Source: Theodoxus fluviatilis (lineage: Eukaryota > Mollusca > Gastropoda > Cycloneritida > Neritidae). Taken from it: a DNA stretch of 64,000 nucleotides. Below, piece by piece: positions 1 through 12,992 of the stretch. The notes below the pieces were generated by a model. The model worked only from the letters and a program-made list of their open reading frames with translations. It was not told the origin of the DNA and ran no database searches. A program made the translations under genes and the position numbers. The stretch is taken from positions 122,774 through 186,773 of the forward strand of contig JAWQFJ010001262.1 of NCBI GenBank assembly GCA_034096865.1. The letters run 5' to 3'. How positions within the stretch are numbered: the first letter of the stretch is position 1; each line of letters begins with the position of its first letter.

Positions 1-2180
1 AAGTGCGTGGTGGATACATCCGCCTGTGGCACTCTGAAGGTTAAGCGTGTGAATGCCCTGTGGTCATGAGAATATAGACAGGCATGACTTTCCTTTTCAA
101 CAGGCTGAAGTAGAATATTGGAACAAAAAAAAACAAAAAAACCAGCATTGCAATCATGCAGAACTAAAGATGTGATGTTCATTAACACTCAATTTCAGCT
201 AGATGGAAAATAAAATGATTTTTGCTGGCACAATCGACTTGAGATATTTCACCGAGTTTGGATCGGTTGTGTCTGTCCCCCAAAGCCAGAGGACATCTGA
301 AAACTAGTTCCATTTATTACTGTCTGCTGTGCTGCAGTAACTCAAAAACTGCACAATATCTGAGGCACATGAATAAAATCAGAACGTTTGTAAATGCCAC
401 GGACTGTTGTGTTGTGTGAAAATGAAAGAAAGGTTAGATTGAGCATCGAGTCAGTCTACATTTTCTAAACACCATATCGAGAAACTTCTGCTTCTTTTAC
501 CCATCATGCAATGAGAAAATGACATCTCCAATCTTATAGCTACACTCCTTGTATTCAAAATGGCATGGACACACAGCAAAACTGCATGGTTAGAAGTAAT
601 TCAGTTGAAATTCGTGACTTTTCTGCTGTCTACAGCAACCAAAACCTCTTAACCACCAGACCATGCTGTCTATAGTAGTTTCAATGCATTTTTATAACAA
701 TGTGACAGATTTATATGAATTAGCATTTATTGACATGCTTATGATCCCTTTTTAACCTTTTTCTGAAGAGATAGGAGCTGGTAATTTCGAAACCTGATGA
801 AAAGGAATGATAGCTGTTTTGAGAATGGTTGCAAACATTAGAATGTGTTCAGAAAGCTGTTTGCGGTAGGTGTGTGTAGTATGAACCAACCATTTAAAAT
901 AAAAAAAATTCAAGCTTTTTTTTCTTATCAGTCAGATACTATGTCACCCAAATGACACCAAATCAGTTAAAAGCAATTATTGATTTTTTAAATGAATTTT
1001 CAAAAATATGGGTCAAATGAAGGTCAAAATTGTAGGTCCAAAAAAGTGGACCAAGTCCATAAAAAAAAACACCTTTTTGCCCTAGAGCTTCAAAACTTGC
1101 ACTAAACGTTAATCTTGTACCCCCAAATTTAGGAAATAAGTTTCATAAAGATATCCATGATGTGGGGTGAGTAATTAATTTTTTGTGATATCCATAATGA
1201 GTTTTTCAAGAAAAACGGGCAGCCTACATGATGTAGATCAACAAATAAAATTCAGTAAATTGCCATTTCTCTTCCTCACCTAAGGAAAATGTCCACGTTG
1301 TTGTTTTGAACAGGCACAATGATAACTTTGCTGCTGAGTTGCATTTTAAGAGTGTTTTAGGAACACAGATTCACAAATGTCCAACATGCGATGGAACCAA
1401 ACAGAAACTAAATTCCAGTAAACTGTTCAACAAATGCACTTTTGCTGATTTATTTTGGTTCATAACACATCCAAAATAAATTCCATAGCCAAGAACAATC
1501 CACAAACAAACTTGAAAGGAATACTTATGTACAAAATCTTCCAATTAATATTATATTACACACAAGAATACTTAAGTTAATGAATTTCTTATCATGAAAG
1601 CAAGGTAAATCAAGTCAGCAACTTCATAACTGGCAAGTAAATGGTTCACATGATACAATTGCTCCATACATAAAAGAAGACAACTAGTTCTTTGCACAAT
1701 CTTTCTAGCCTTAGCTTAATGCTATGAGAATTGGTGAATCTTAACTTCAAGTTATACAGGGCTTTGAAATATCACATGTGTACACAGTGACATACACATG
1801 CCCTCTGCATGTCTGGTGGTGCAGATAATCACTGACTGATCATTTTTTAAATTTCCATTACCATGATCATGAATCAAAGATTGAGGAAATTGCTGTGACC
1901 TATGCAATCCAAAGAGGAAAAGAATACAAACTAGAAGTTACCAAAGTACATTAATGTCATTAATTAAATAAAACATCAGTGCTTTCACCTTTTTTTTCTC
2001 AAGTTTTAAAAACTTCAAAAACACTCATTTATATTCAATAGCAGGGCATGATCTGCCCATGTTTACAAAGCTTTCAGTTAGTCATAAACTGATGGCATCA
2101 GTAGTCCTTGACATTGCAGTTTCTGCATGCGACATACAAATGCATAAAATACGAACATGGAAACCTCTTTTCCAATCATA
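1..2180. other. Intergenic or intronic DNA, no gene recognised
   Basis: AT-rich sequence without a convincing coding exon. Two short frames are open to the left edge on the plus strand, ending at about positions 44 and 69, but they are too short to assign. If the USP-like gene further right continues leftward, this stretch would be its intron on the opposite strand. Confidence 0.5.
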
Positions 2181-3909
2181 AAATGTGTTAACTCTTGTTA
2201 CAGAAGTAGAACCCTACGTGGGTGGTGCCTGATAGTGTGGAGAGTTGACCCCCTTGGGGGGAGGACTGCAGGTGGTCAGCCGAAATTAATGACGTGAAGA
2301 GAGACAGAGAGAAGGACTTGATAATCAAAACAATAGGAGAGAGAGAGACTAATTGGATGAAGGAGAGGACAGGGAAGGGGCCAGTGTAACAAGATACCCA
2401 TGAGAAATTCCTGCTCTCAGAGATTCCCAGGGCTTCAATGGACGGCTGCTGACAGTCTGTGATACCAAGGGACTGTGGAGTTTGGATATAGCGAGGGAGG
2501 GACAGACTGGTCAACCAGTTCGGCTCTGGATTTCAGACAAGTGAGACCTATGCCACTCCGTACGCCTGGCGGTCACCAGAGGCGAAGCGACCCTTCCCAC
2601 CAATTTGATGTTGTCCAAGTTTTCAATGTGGAGAATCTCCGACTGTGCTCTCATCAACAAGTTTGCCATCATCAACAAGTCGGATGAGTAGACTGATGCC
2701 TGTCCTCTCTCTGTCCTCAGTACCCTGTGTATATGAAGTGAACTTTGGAAAAAGGAACTGAACTTTTCAGAATGAACCCCTCTCCTTAGTGGTGAACATT
2801 AATAAGAAGTGAAACTTCAAGGACTGGATTTTTTCTTTATTTTATGGTTGCAACCATATAATTGAATGAATCAATTAATTCATTGTGTTTAATCCTTGTA
2901 AACTGGCATGGTTATTAGCCATTAGTATTGGTACAGTTACTTTGTTTATCTTGAATACCTTTATACATTAAAGAAATAGTTCTGTTCATGGTAACCTTTG
3001 TTTGCTAGTGATTTGTGCATGGCATGAGGCATGTAAAAAACTAATGTGTTGAGCCAAGTGAATTATCAAGGTTTATGAGCTGCCCCGAATCCAGATTTTT
3101 TAAATAAAGATCATACCCCTAAATTAAGAAAATCAAGGGGACGGCTATGTAACAAATCTTAAGTATTTTTATATTTGAAATGTTTCACTAAATAGTTTTG
3201 CCTAATGATAGCTGACTGCTGACACTGCTGAGCGGGCAAAACTAGGCATTCTGCCGCATACAGTATTAGCCCATAGCCGGCCGTAGCCTACAGCGCGCGT
3301 AGGCGTGGTCGAACGAACTAGGTCACTCCGAACTCACTCACTCGAGACGATTCAACATCACTTACTAACACCTGATCAGCAATATAACACTATCAAATTA
3401 AAGAGAGAAATAGCTTTCCAAGCTTTGCAGGGGACTTTGCTCCGTGTCGTGCAGTTTAAAACATCAATACAGATGGCCATCAGTAAAATTCAGAATTCTC
3501 CGTCAACACTCGGAAACGGCCAGGGTAGTCTAGTCAAAACTGTTTTTAAAGTAACTTAACGTGCATATTATGTTCTGAAACTTACAACATCGATAAACTG
3601 AATATTAGGGCACATAAAAATAGTTATTTTGCAGTGGTGCCGTGCTTCTGTAGCATTACACGAGTTTTCCTAACTTTTCCTTCATGATACTTTTCGGTAA
3701 ATTGGAAGCTGGTCTGCTGCTCATTTTGGTGCACCCCTCGGGCTATGTCTCTTCTATCAGCATTGGTTGCATTTTAAATCATCCAACCAATAAGAACGAA
3801 GCTTTCGCGCGTATTCGGACCCATCCAAATTTTGCAAAAAAATAGGGCCGAATAGAAGATAATTTTTTGCAAGTAGGAGTTAGGTCCCTTGTTGGTTCAT
3901 GCTAGTGTA

Positions 3910-3913
<4 letters not shown>
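2181..3913. other. Unassigned stretch, possible retroelement remnant
   Basis: No gene recognised. The stretch holds a purine-rich run ending at about 3142, directly followed by a block that begins TGTAACA at 3148 and ends TTACAACA at 3589. This is the arrangement expected at the 3' end of an LTR element, but no second copy, target duplication or coding region supports it. An 84-codon plus frame at 3305-3559 matches nothing I know. Confidence 0.3.

Positions 3914-3990
<77 letters not shown>
3914..3990. repeat. (GT)n microsatellite
   Basis: Essentially uninterrupted GT dinucleotides, about 38 repeats. It creates spurious Cys-Val open frames. Confidence 0.97.
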
Positions 3991-3991
<1 letters not shown>

Positions 3992-4430
3992 TATGCTTAC
4001 CAGACCAGCCAGGTAGACAGGTTGAGGACTATGCAGTGGGCTCCAGAGTGGGGTGTCTCAAAGTGCTTCAGGGCATGTTTCTCCTTGGAGTTTCTGTCAC
4101 AGCCCTGTAACTCACACACCTAGTGTGTCAATCACCATACTAGGACCATATAGATAGAGCAGGTTTTTCTTTGGTGCTTCTGTAATAGCCCATTAGCACA
4201 CATTATCAGCCACCATTATCACACAGATGTAGCAGGCAGTTAGCAATGGATACCATGTACAGAATACCATCTTTGGGTCTGTGTCAGAAAATCCCATTAC
4301 AGCAGGACAGCACAGGCTGTTCAGTCAGGTACTTCATGTTTATAATCAAGTAATACACCCAAGACTGCAACTCAAGGCCAAACAGAGGATGCAAGCAAGA
4401 GAACAACATGAAGGGAAGCCATATCGAGCA

Positions 4431-4700
4431 CATTCACACACATGTACACACACATGTATATACACACACACAAGTGCACACATACACACACATGTACACA
4501 CACATGTATATACACACACACAAGTGCACACATACACACACACTCACACATGCGTATACACATGCACACGCACACACACACACACATATGTGTATTCATA
4601 CACTAAAAAACAACCACGCTTACACACACACACACTCAAACATGCACATGTGTACACACACACACACGTACACACACACACACACACACACACGCACAGG
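4431..4700. repeat. CA-rich compound microsatellite
   Basis: CA repeats interrupted by ATGTA and GTGCA motifs. Two nearly identical stretches of about 58 bp follow one another at about 4437-4545. It gives Thr-His-rich shadow frames and no gene. The following 4700-5230 has no recognised gene. Confidence 0.9.
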
Positions 4701-5232
4701 GACATGTACACCTACCTGGTTGCCACATTGCAAACACACCCACACTGTTGTCTCAGAATCAGCATCCCCCTCGTCTCCCTCGGCGCCATCCACAGCCTCA
4801 CATGGTGCAGCTGCTGCTGCTGCTGCTCCTTCTCGACTGCAGCCCTGTGCAGGGAGAGCAAGTGTGCGTTACAGAGCGGTCTAGGCATTCTGGTGTGGTC
4901 TGTCATGTGAGAGACCAAGCATGGCAAACCAGGCATAGGCCAAAAATTACAAGTTGTGGTTACAGTAACCTGACCAACCCTATAGGTGACCCCAAACTTT
5001 TTTTTAATCATAAAAAAGATGGCCAAAAAATGCACATGCTGCCCAACAAGCACTCCTAGAGTCCACTATCTATGTCCTTCAAAGTGTTATCAGCAAAAGA
5101 GGAACTCGATTTATGTTATGTCTGGCCTCTTCTAATCTATTCCTTTTTTTTTTAAAGTACAGGCCAACCTCCCCACCCTATTTGTTTGCCATGTTGTCAT
5201 AAGCTCAACTTCTTTTCTGTGTGCCTGAATTA

Positions 5233-6078
5233 GTCGCCGCTTATAAAACACGCGGTTAATAAAAACAGCCGTTTTTTAAATACAGTTGGTCCGGTCCGGA
5301 TTTACCACTATATAACCTATGTAAAATTCCGCCGGTTATTAAATACAGGCGCCGTTTAATAAAAACACTTTCTGTTCTTTGTCTAGCTGTTCGTAGGGTC
5401 AGAGTCGATCTCTGGTTGTGAATTCTTGTCAGCAAACCGTTAGATGACAACTAAAGACGCTTCAGCGTTTGTGTGAACAGTGATTACACCCTTGTCAGCA
5501 AACCGTCAGATGTCAATTCAACACTGTCTAGTCTCGCTGGATAAACAGTGAAACAGAAAATGGCTTTAACTTCAGCTCCAAAGAAAAGAAAAAGAACAAA
5601 TATGACACCCAAAGACAAAGTGGACTTGCTTGATCGCTACCGAGAGCTAAATTCTAAAAGTTTGAGGGAGGGTGCTGACATTTTGGGTGCGTCGACATCA
5701 TTTCTGTGCCAGACACTGAAAAGAGATGATGAACTTAGGGCTGACATTGCAGTGGGCTGCAGTCAAGGCCAAAGGAAGCGTCGGCGCTGTGGGAAGGATA
5801 AAGAGACAGAAGATGGCTTAAAGCGGTGGTTCGACACTATCCAAGCACGCAACACACCTGTAAACGGCCCAATCCTGTGTCAGAAGGCGGAACAGATTGC
5901 TTCCCAGCTTGGTCGCTCCGAATTCAAAGCTACAGATGGGTGGTTTAACAGGTGGAAGAAATGCAACGGTTTGGTCTTTGTGAAGCAACAGGGTGAAGCG
6001 GGAAGTGCCGCTTAATAAAAACGCCGCTTATTAAAAACACTTTTGTTCGGTCCCAATGTGTCTTTAATAAGCGGCGAC
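5233..6078 (+). mobile_element. pogo/Tigger-like DNA transposon, internally deleted
   Basis: The element begins GTCGCCGCTTA and ends TAAGCGGCGAC, an inverted terminal repeat, and is flanked on both sides by TA (5231-5232 and 6079-6080), the target duplication of the Tc1/mariner-pogo group. Near the right end the motif TTAATAAAAACGCCGCTTA is repeated as a subterminal copy. The only coding content is the DNA-binding half of a Tigger transposase; the DDE catalytic region is deleted and the 3' terminal repeat follows directly. The element is therefore non-autonomous. Confidence 0.88.
5560..6015 (+). CDS. Truncated Tigger transposase, CENP-B-type DNA-binding domain only
   Basis: An intact 151-codon frame. 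Residues about 15-65 form a Psq/CENP-B N-terminal helix-turn-helix (TPKDKVDLLDRYRELN and LREGADILGAS). Residues about 80-140 form the CENPB-type second helix-turn-helix, with the family hallmarks ARNTPVNGPILCQKAEQIA and GWFNRWKKCNGL. It ends soon after GEAGS, which in full Tigger proteins leads into the DDE nuclease, so no catalytic residues remain. A basic KKRKRTN stretch near the N-terminus could be a nuclear localisation signal. The ATG at 5560 was chosen because the frame upstream begins only with GTG. The product, if made, would bind transposon ends without cutting. Expression is unknown. Confidence 0.75.
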   Translation: MALTSAPKKRKRTNMTPKDKVDLLDRYRELNSKSLREGADILGASTSFLCQTLKRDDELRADIAVGCSQGQRKRRRCGKDKETEDGLKRWFDTIQARNTPVNGPILCQKAEQIASQLGRSEFKATDGWFNRWKKCNGLVFVKQQGEAGSAA

Positions 6079-6128
6079 TACTGTAGTAGCTTTCAACCAA
6101 ATACCTAGCACCATCATCAGGGAGACAA

Positions 6129-6212
6129 GTGATTGTGTGCGTGTTTGTGTGTGTGCATATCCATATTGCGTTTGTGTGTGTGCGTTTATATGTGTGTATG
6201 TGCATGTGTGTA
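6129..6212. repeat. GT-rich stretch
   Basis: Imperfect GT/GTGC repeats directly upstream of the RTE LINE. Confidence 0.7.
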
Positions 6213-6475
6213 GGATCCAACGCCCACGTGTTCACGACCAGGGCGACCCTCCAGGTGGGAGGACCTTGGCTGTGGTCAGGCTTGGAGAGGGTCCGCCAAG
6301 CTGTATCAGCCCCAGACACACGACATGATGACAAAGACAACCACTCACTCCATACCCGCTCGGTCGTTGCCCGGGTCACCAAGGACCGAGCCCACCTGTG
6401 GCACATCAGGACGGAGGTGATAAATGTGTTACTGATGCCAACAGAGACAAGATCAGAGGCACATGTAACATCAGA

Positions 6476-7180
6476 ACGTTGCATGCAGAAGGGAAAATAG
6501 AAGAGCTTACGCATGAGATGGCAAGATACTGATGGAACATTCTCGGACTTTGTGAGGTGAGATGGACGAAGTTTGGGGAAACGTCAACCCATGAAGGGCA
6601 CAGGCTGTTTTACAGCTGTAGAAACGACAGACATGAACATGGAGTAGGATTTCTTGTCCACAGAGGAATAACATCTTGTGTTATGGGCTGCCGACCAGTC
6701 TCGAGTCAGATCATCACCATTCGACTTAGAGCAACACCATTCAACATCATCATCATGCAGGTGTACGCTCCAACCACAGACTACTCAGATGAGGAAATAG
6801 AGGCATTTTACAACAAGCTGCAAGACATGCTGGATCAAGTACCAAAAACAGACATCCTGGTCGTGCAGGGAGACTGGAATGCCAAAATGGGAAGCGACGC
6901 AAAGAACGATTGGCATGACGTTTGTGGAGAGTACAGCAACACAGATACCAACGACAGAGGCCTGAGACTCCTGGAGTTCACCCAGCTACAATGACCTTAT
7001 ACTGGCAAACACTCTTGGCCCACACAAGACATCCCGACGGTGGACCTGACACCACCCATATGGACAGCTCCACAGTCAAATTGATTATATCTTAGTAAAG
7101 AAGTGCTTCAAGTCCAGCATTAACATCGCAAAGACACGAGGCTTTCCAGGAGCAGACATTGGACTTGCTGATGATGAACT
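6476..7180 (+). pseudogene. RTE endonuclease domain, broken
   Basis: The best frame (6557-6994) reads HGVGFLVHRGI, then VQGDWNAKMGSDA, the catalytic Asn-containing block of EEP endonucleases, preceded by MQVYAPTTDYSDEEIEAFY. The frame is lost after about 6994 but LINE-like text (SRRWTxHHPYGQLHSQIDYI in other frames) continues to about 7100. The N-terminal part upstream of 6557 is interrupted by a stop. The protein would nick target DNA for target-primed reverse transcription. Not functional as read. Confidence 0.8.
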
Positions 7181-7318
7181 TCCGCCTGAGCCTAAAAAAA
7201 ATCAGCAAGCAGAAAGGTACCAGGCTTAGATTTGACCTTGAAAGGTTGAAAAACCCTGAGGTTGATAAGTCCTTCAAAGCGATGATTGAAGTGAAGTTTG
7301 CACCACTTTTAGTTCTGG

Positions 7319-9352
7319 GTGACGAAGAGGGCCTCGACAGTGAACAACATCTTTAATGAGGCAGTGATAGAGACAGCCGGGCAGTTATTAGGACAACACC
7401 ACCCAACAAAGAAACCATGGGTCACTGCAGAAATATTGAACATGTGTGATGAGAGAAGGGAACGGAAGAAAAAGAAGGGTACAGCAGATAGAGCAGGTAA
7501 GTACAGAGAGGCCAACAACAGGGTCAAGAAGGCCATGAAGAGTGCCAAGGAGTGGATCAAACAGCAATGTGATGCAGTTGAGGAGAACCTCCAGAAGAAT
7601 AACACCAAGAAAGCATACCAGATAGTCAAAGACCTTACAGCGACCAAACAAGGGTGGGTCAACACCATACAAGACAAGAGCGGGATTTGTCTCACAGAAG
7701 AACACGAAATCATGAAACGCTGGACTTGAGTGCTGCTCTGAGCTGTACAGCTATGACACAAGAGGAGATCCTAAAGTACTGAACTGTCCTCAGACTACCA
7801 AGGAGGACACTACTCAATTCTTCGAGAAGGGGTGGAGACAGTGGTTAAGTCCCTCAAGAAAGGGAAGTCAGCTGGGGTTGACAACATTCCAGGGGAACTT
7901 ATCCAGGCAGGAGGCGACGCAATGATCGATGCACTCACAAAGATCTGCAATAAGATCTGGCAGACGGGAGTTTGGCCAACCCCGTGGACACAGTCCCTAG
8001 TCACCTAGTGATTACATTGCCCAAGAAAGGAAACCTGCAAATGTGCCAGAACTACCGCACAATCAGCCTCATCAGCCATCCCAGCAAGGTCATGCTGAAA
8101 GTACTGCTGAACTGATTAAAACCTCAGGCAGAGAAAATCATTGCTGAAGAGCAGGCATTTTTCAGACCAGGTAGGAGCACCACCGAACAGATCTTCAATC
8201 TGAGAGTCCTGTGTGAGAAACATCTACACCACCAACAAGATCAGTACCATGTCTTTATAGACTTTAAGAAAGCATTTGACAGTCTGGCATGCTGCGCTGT
8301 GGGCCACAATGAGAAGCTACAATATCAGCTCCAAGATCATCAAAGTCGTCAAACATCTTTATGACAGAGCGACCAGTGCAGTCCTGTTCAATGGTACCAC
8401 AGGCGAATGGTTCAGGACAACGGTCGGAGTCAGACAGGGCTGTCTACTCTCCCCCACACTATTCAACCTCTTCCTCGAAAGGATAATGACTGATGCTCTA
8501 GCAGACCACGAAGGATCAATGAGCATCTGTGGCAGAAAGATCACCAACTTACGTTTTGCTGACATTGATGGATTAGCAGAAAGTGAAGAGGAGGTGACTA
8601 GTCTTGTTGAGCACCTGGACAAGACCTCTCAGGCATATGGCATGGAGATCAGAGCCGAGAAGACCAAGGTGATGACGAACAACCCTCGGGGCTTCAAAAT
8701 GGAAATCAAAGTGAAGGGCCAAAAACTGGAAGCTGTGAACAACTTCAAATACTTGGGATCTATTGCGACTGATGAAGGGTCCAAACCAGAGATACTGTCC
8801 AGGATAGCACAAACAACAGCAGCATTGGTAAAGTTGAAGCCAATATGGCATGACAGAAATATCACTCTCGTGTCGAAGATCAGGCTCATGCGCACGCTGG
8901 CCATCTCCGTATTCTTGTATGCATGCGAGTCCTGGACACTCACATCTGAACTACAGAGACGGATACAAGCCCTGGAAATTAGATGCTACACAACATTCTG
9001 AACATCTCATATAAAGACCATGTCACAAATGAGGAAGTCAGCAACAGGATCAGGAGAGCATTTGGACAGTATGCACAAAGACCTGCTCTCAATCGTGAAA
9101 AGCAGAAAGCTGAAGTGGTATGGTCACGTGTCAAGAGGCAGTGGGCTGGCCAAGACCATCCTGCAAGGTACCGTACCAGGTGGGAGAAGGAGAAGCAGGC
9201 AGAGAAAGAGGTGGGAAGACAACATCAAAGAGTGGACAGGCTTGACCTTTGCTGACTCACAGGGAGCCACAAAGGATAGAGATCGATGGAGGAAGATTGT
9301 CCGACAGTCATTAGTGGTGCCTCAACAACCCATCTCAGGGTTAAGAGACTGA
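7319..9352 (+). pseudogene. RTE reverse transcriptase, broken
   Basis: Three main frames: linker (7319-7729), RT core (8276-9001) and C-terminal part (9020-9352). The core shows VGVRQGCLLSPTLFN, then LRFADIDGLAES where RTE proteins normally have FADDID, so one of the two catalytic aspartates is lost. It continues with VNNFKYLGSI and LYACESWTLT. The C-terminal piece has KLKWYGHVSRG and RQRKRWEDNI, typical of the RTE tail. At least one stop lies between 7729 and 8276 and one at 9001, so no intact enzyme is encoded. Confidence 0.88.
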
Positions 9353-9375
9353 ACTGAACTGAACTGATGTGCATG

Positions 9376-9376
<1 letters not shown>

Positions 9377-9420
<44 letters not shown>
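9377..9420. repeat. (GT)n microsatellite
   Basis: About 21 GT units starting 11 bases after the RTE 3' tail. Confidence 0.93.
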
Positions 9421-9425
<5 letters not shown>

Positions 9426-9785
9426 TATTTTTTATTTTAAACAAAAATGTTTAGAATGTTATTTGAGCTGTAAACAATCTGAATTTTTCTTCCTGAAATT
9501 TGCACTTGAAACTTTAATAATTCTATGTTTGAAAAGTCTAAAGTCATTTTTTACATTCTAACCTCCTCGTTTTTTAAGCGCATGGTTGTAAAGTCAACTT
9601 TGTGATTATGACTGTTATTATAATATTTATCTTCCATATCAATATTCAAATCAAATGCCATATAGCAACAAAAACAACAAAAGCTAAAACACCATCAGCA
9701 TTCACGAGTCATGGAAATGCAGGTATCACTGATGTTTCAGACTCAAAACATGCACAGCAACAATTGCCATCAATGTTACTCAAAG
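9421..9785. other. AT-rich spacer, nothing recognised
   Basis: No exon, repeat or motif that I can support. Confidence 0.5.
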
Positions 9786-10478
9786 CCTGTAGTGTGTTCA
9801 AGAGGCCTACCGTTATCGACCGGTCGACTCTTGAATGACTTGGTATGGCTACCAGTATTGACTGGTAGATACCGCGCCTGAATGATGTTGCGCCTGTAAA
9901 ACCAAACTGGCTGCCTTCCGGGAAAGGAAGAAAGTTGCCTTCACAAATATGCGCTGTGGCACGCATTTTGACCTGTGATTATTACCCAGCCTATGCGAGA
10001 CATTACAAGAAGTTAGGCTGATATTGTACTTATCTTTTTTCAAAGAATAACTGCTCTGAAATAATTACCGGGCAAGATATGATCAAACATTTCTACGACT
10101 GATGGCAAAAGAATTTAAAGGGAAGCAACTCTTATATCTTACATTAGCCCTTAGTTTGTTGTGTAACCTCCCTTGAAGTGAGCATCGAAATGTTCTTGCT
10201 TACACCAAGTCAGCACCGTCGTTTTGACATAAATTTCGATTTGAGCGATGCCGAGCCTTCATGTACAGCTACAGCTTAACGTATTTTATCAGCTTCCACA
10301 AGGAACCAGCAGTCTGCAGCTGCTGGTTTACTCATTTGGTTGAGAAGCGCAATCTGCGACGATGAAAAGGCATCGCAGAAGCCATCTTGGCTACCGTTCG
10401 GTCATAACGAGTCGTTCAAGAGTGCACATTGGGGGCTCGGTTACCAGTCGGCGAATGGTAGGTCGTCTTGAACACAGG
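9786..10478. mobile_element. Imperfect inverted-repeat element (MITE-like)
   Basis: The left end (CCTGTAGTGTGTTCAAGAGG then CCTACCGTTATCGACCGGT) and the reverse complement of the right end (CCCTGTGTTCAAGACGA then CCTACCATTCGCCGACTGGT) align with a few mismatches and small gaps. A second block, CTCTTGAA(T/C)GACT, recurs inside both ends. There is no coding region. The superfamily and target duplication are not clear. Confidence 0.5.
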
Positions 10479-10603
10479 GCTGGCTTTGCTGCTTTGAGCA
10501 GAACCTCTTGGAAATCACATGACCAGCACTGAGAAGTGTCAGGAACAAAGGAAAGTGCTCACAAGCGACACATCAAGAGGAGGAAGATGTGTGTGAGACT
10601 CAC

Positions 10604-11221
10604 CACGCACTGGCCATAGGGCGCTTTCAGAATGGCTTTCCTCATGGCAGCGTAGTTGACAGCTTTGTTGATGTGAGGGCATCCTGACAACGCTAGAAGG
10701 ACATAACCAGCACATCAACAATGTACACAACTACAATGCCCCAAAACCGCAACAACTGGCTAAGGGTGGCTTGGAATAATTAAATTTCTATTAAGTCTGA
10801 GATGTGGCCTATTGTTTCATCATGATAGATTTATATGTTCTGCCAGTGAAATGTTCTACAGAAATGTTCCACAAACACAAAACGCAATCTACAGGGCAAC
10901 CATTTTATGAAAAAAGCATACATCTAGTTTTCCTCTTTGCTGACAAGGAAGCCAACAGGTGGCTAGAACCTCCAAAGTTTTTCATCAAGACCTCCAACAG
11001 ATAGAATCGTGACCTGAAAGCATCCATGCACACAGGCATGGACTGAATCATTAAGGGCTTGAACAGTAGCATAGAAAGAGGGTGAATGTCATTCAAGAGA
11101 GAAAGTGAATGCCAATGACATGGTACATACTTCCCTGGCCATCATCGCTGGAGTCAGAGGCTCCAATCTCAGCATCTTTGTTCTTCCGTATCCTGTGCTT
11201 CTTGTTCTTTGATTTTCCCAT
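10604..11221 (-). CDS. USP16/USP45-like ubiquitin carboxyl-terminal hydrolase, first two coding exons
   Basis: The minus-strand coding start is ATG at 11221 (MGKSKNKKHR...). Exon 11221-11131 ends with donor GTATGT, and exon 10683-10604 has acceptor TTGTCAG and donor GTGAGT. The join keeps frame (30 codons plus 1 nt, then 2 nt plus 26 codons). The first exon is Lys-rich, then acidic-serine (SDSSDDGQ), as in USP45. The second gives CPHINKAVNYAAMRKAI ending at GQC. The spacing of 25 residues from the first Cys to the next Cys equals that of the zf-UBP finger in human USP16 and USP45. In the family the finger binds the free C-terminus of ubiquitin and the downstream UCH domain removes ubiquitin, in USP16 from histone H2A. 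The rest of the finger and the catalytic exons were not found in 1-10600, so the gene probably runs off the left edge. USP16 versus USP45 cannot be decided. Confidence 0.72.
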
Positions 11222-11259
11222 GTTGTATGCTGGACTGGATTCCTTCACACGCATCTAGA
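11222..11259 (-). other. 5' UTR part of the USP-like first coding exon
   Basis: A good acceptor (ATCCTTACAG) ends at 11260, so 11259-11222 is probably untranslated leader spliced to an upstream exon. Inference from splice-site appearance only. Confidence 0.45.
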
Positions 11260-11749
11260 CTGTAAGGATCCACTTGGTGTAAATGGAAGTCTGGATTAAA
11301 GAAGGGATTTCATATCACTAAGTAGTCCAATGCAATATTTCACATTGTCAGTACAATCTTGGTTGTTCTAATGGTGAGGAATATTTTGGCTTTCACATGG
11401 TGTCAGTTGCTGTAGCCAATTAACCAAATACTAAAATGACTGCACGATTTCCTCCAGTGTCAAATCAGCTATTTCAGCCTCAGTCACGTGGAAGGGGTTA
11501 TAAGGCAAACATTTTCCAAACCAGCTGTGTGCCTAAATATTTGTCAAAACCAACTTACAGAATGGAAGGCACTATTTGTACATAAAGTTCATGAGCAACT
11601 AAACACTACTTACTAGCTTTTACGAAAGCCCAAGAGGGCTTATTTTGCACTGACTTCACAGGAGTTGCTAGCTGAGCAACATGATAATACAAGATTGTAT
11701 CCAAGAAGAAGAGAGAAGTGTTCTCACAGCTGAACCAACTGACTTTTAG

Positions 11750-12905
<1,156 letters not shown>

Positions 12906-12992
12906 TCATGATGTCCCTATTTATTCGCCTTTTACGAATCCCGTAGGGAGGCGCGGTGGGTCTATTCTGAAATCCAACCCACAGGGGGCAGC
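12906..12992. repeat. Dispersed repeat, copy 1
   Basis: Shares CATGAT(G/A)TCCC, TTTATTCGCC, CGTAGGGAG, TCTATTCT and TCCAACCC in the same order and orientation with 16468-16551. Probably a fragment of a short interspersed family. Confidence 0.65.

Larger units (their letters stand above)
6212..9366 (+). mobile_element. RTE-clade LINE, decayed
   Basis: A plus-strand non-LTR retrotransposon with an apurinic-type endonuclease followed by reverse transcriptase, broken by several frameshifts and stops. The 3' end carries the short tandem tail ACTGAACTGAACTGAACTGA (about 9347-9366), typical of RTE elements, which end in short repeats rather than poly(A). The 5' edge is uncertain; related-looking text starts near the GT-rich stretch. 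It is about 3.15 kb, close to full RTE length. Confidence 0.88.

Noticed and set aside
1..69. Open frames to the left edge (KCVVDTSACG... and VRGGYIRLWHSEG)
   Set aside because: Too short to assign; strand and gene cannot be decided.
3305..3559. 84-codon plus-strand frame starting MVERTRSLR
   Set aside because: No recognisable domain, no splice or promoter context; may be part of a retroelement remnant.
4281..4910. 209-codon frame rich in His and Thr
   Set aside because: Mostly CA repeat with unrelated ends; no domain.
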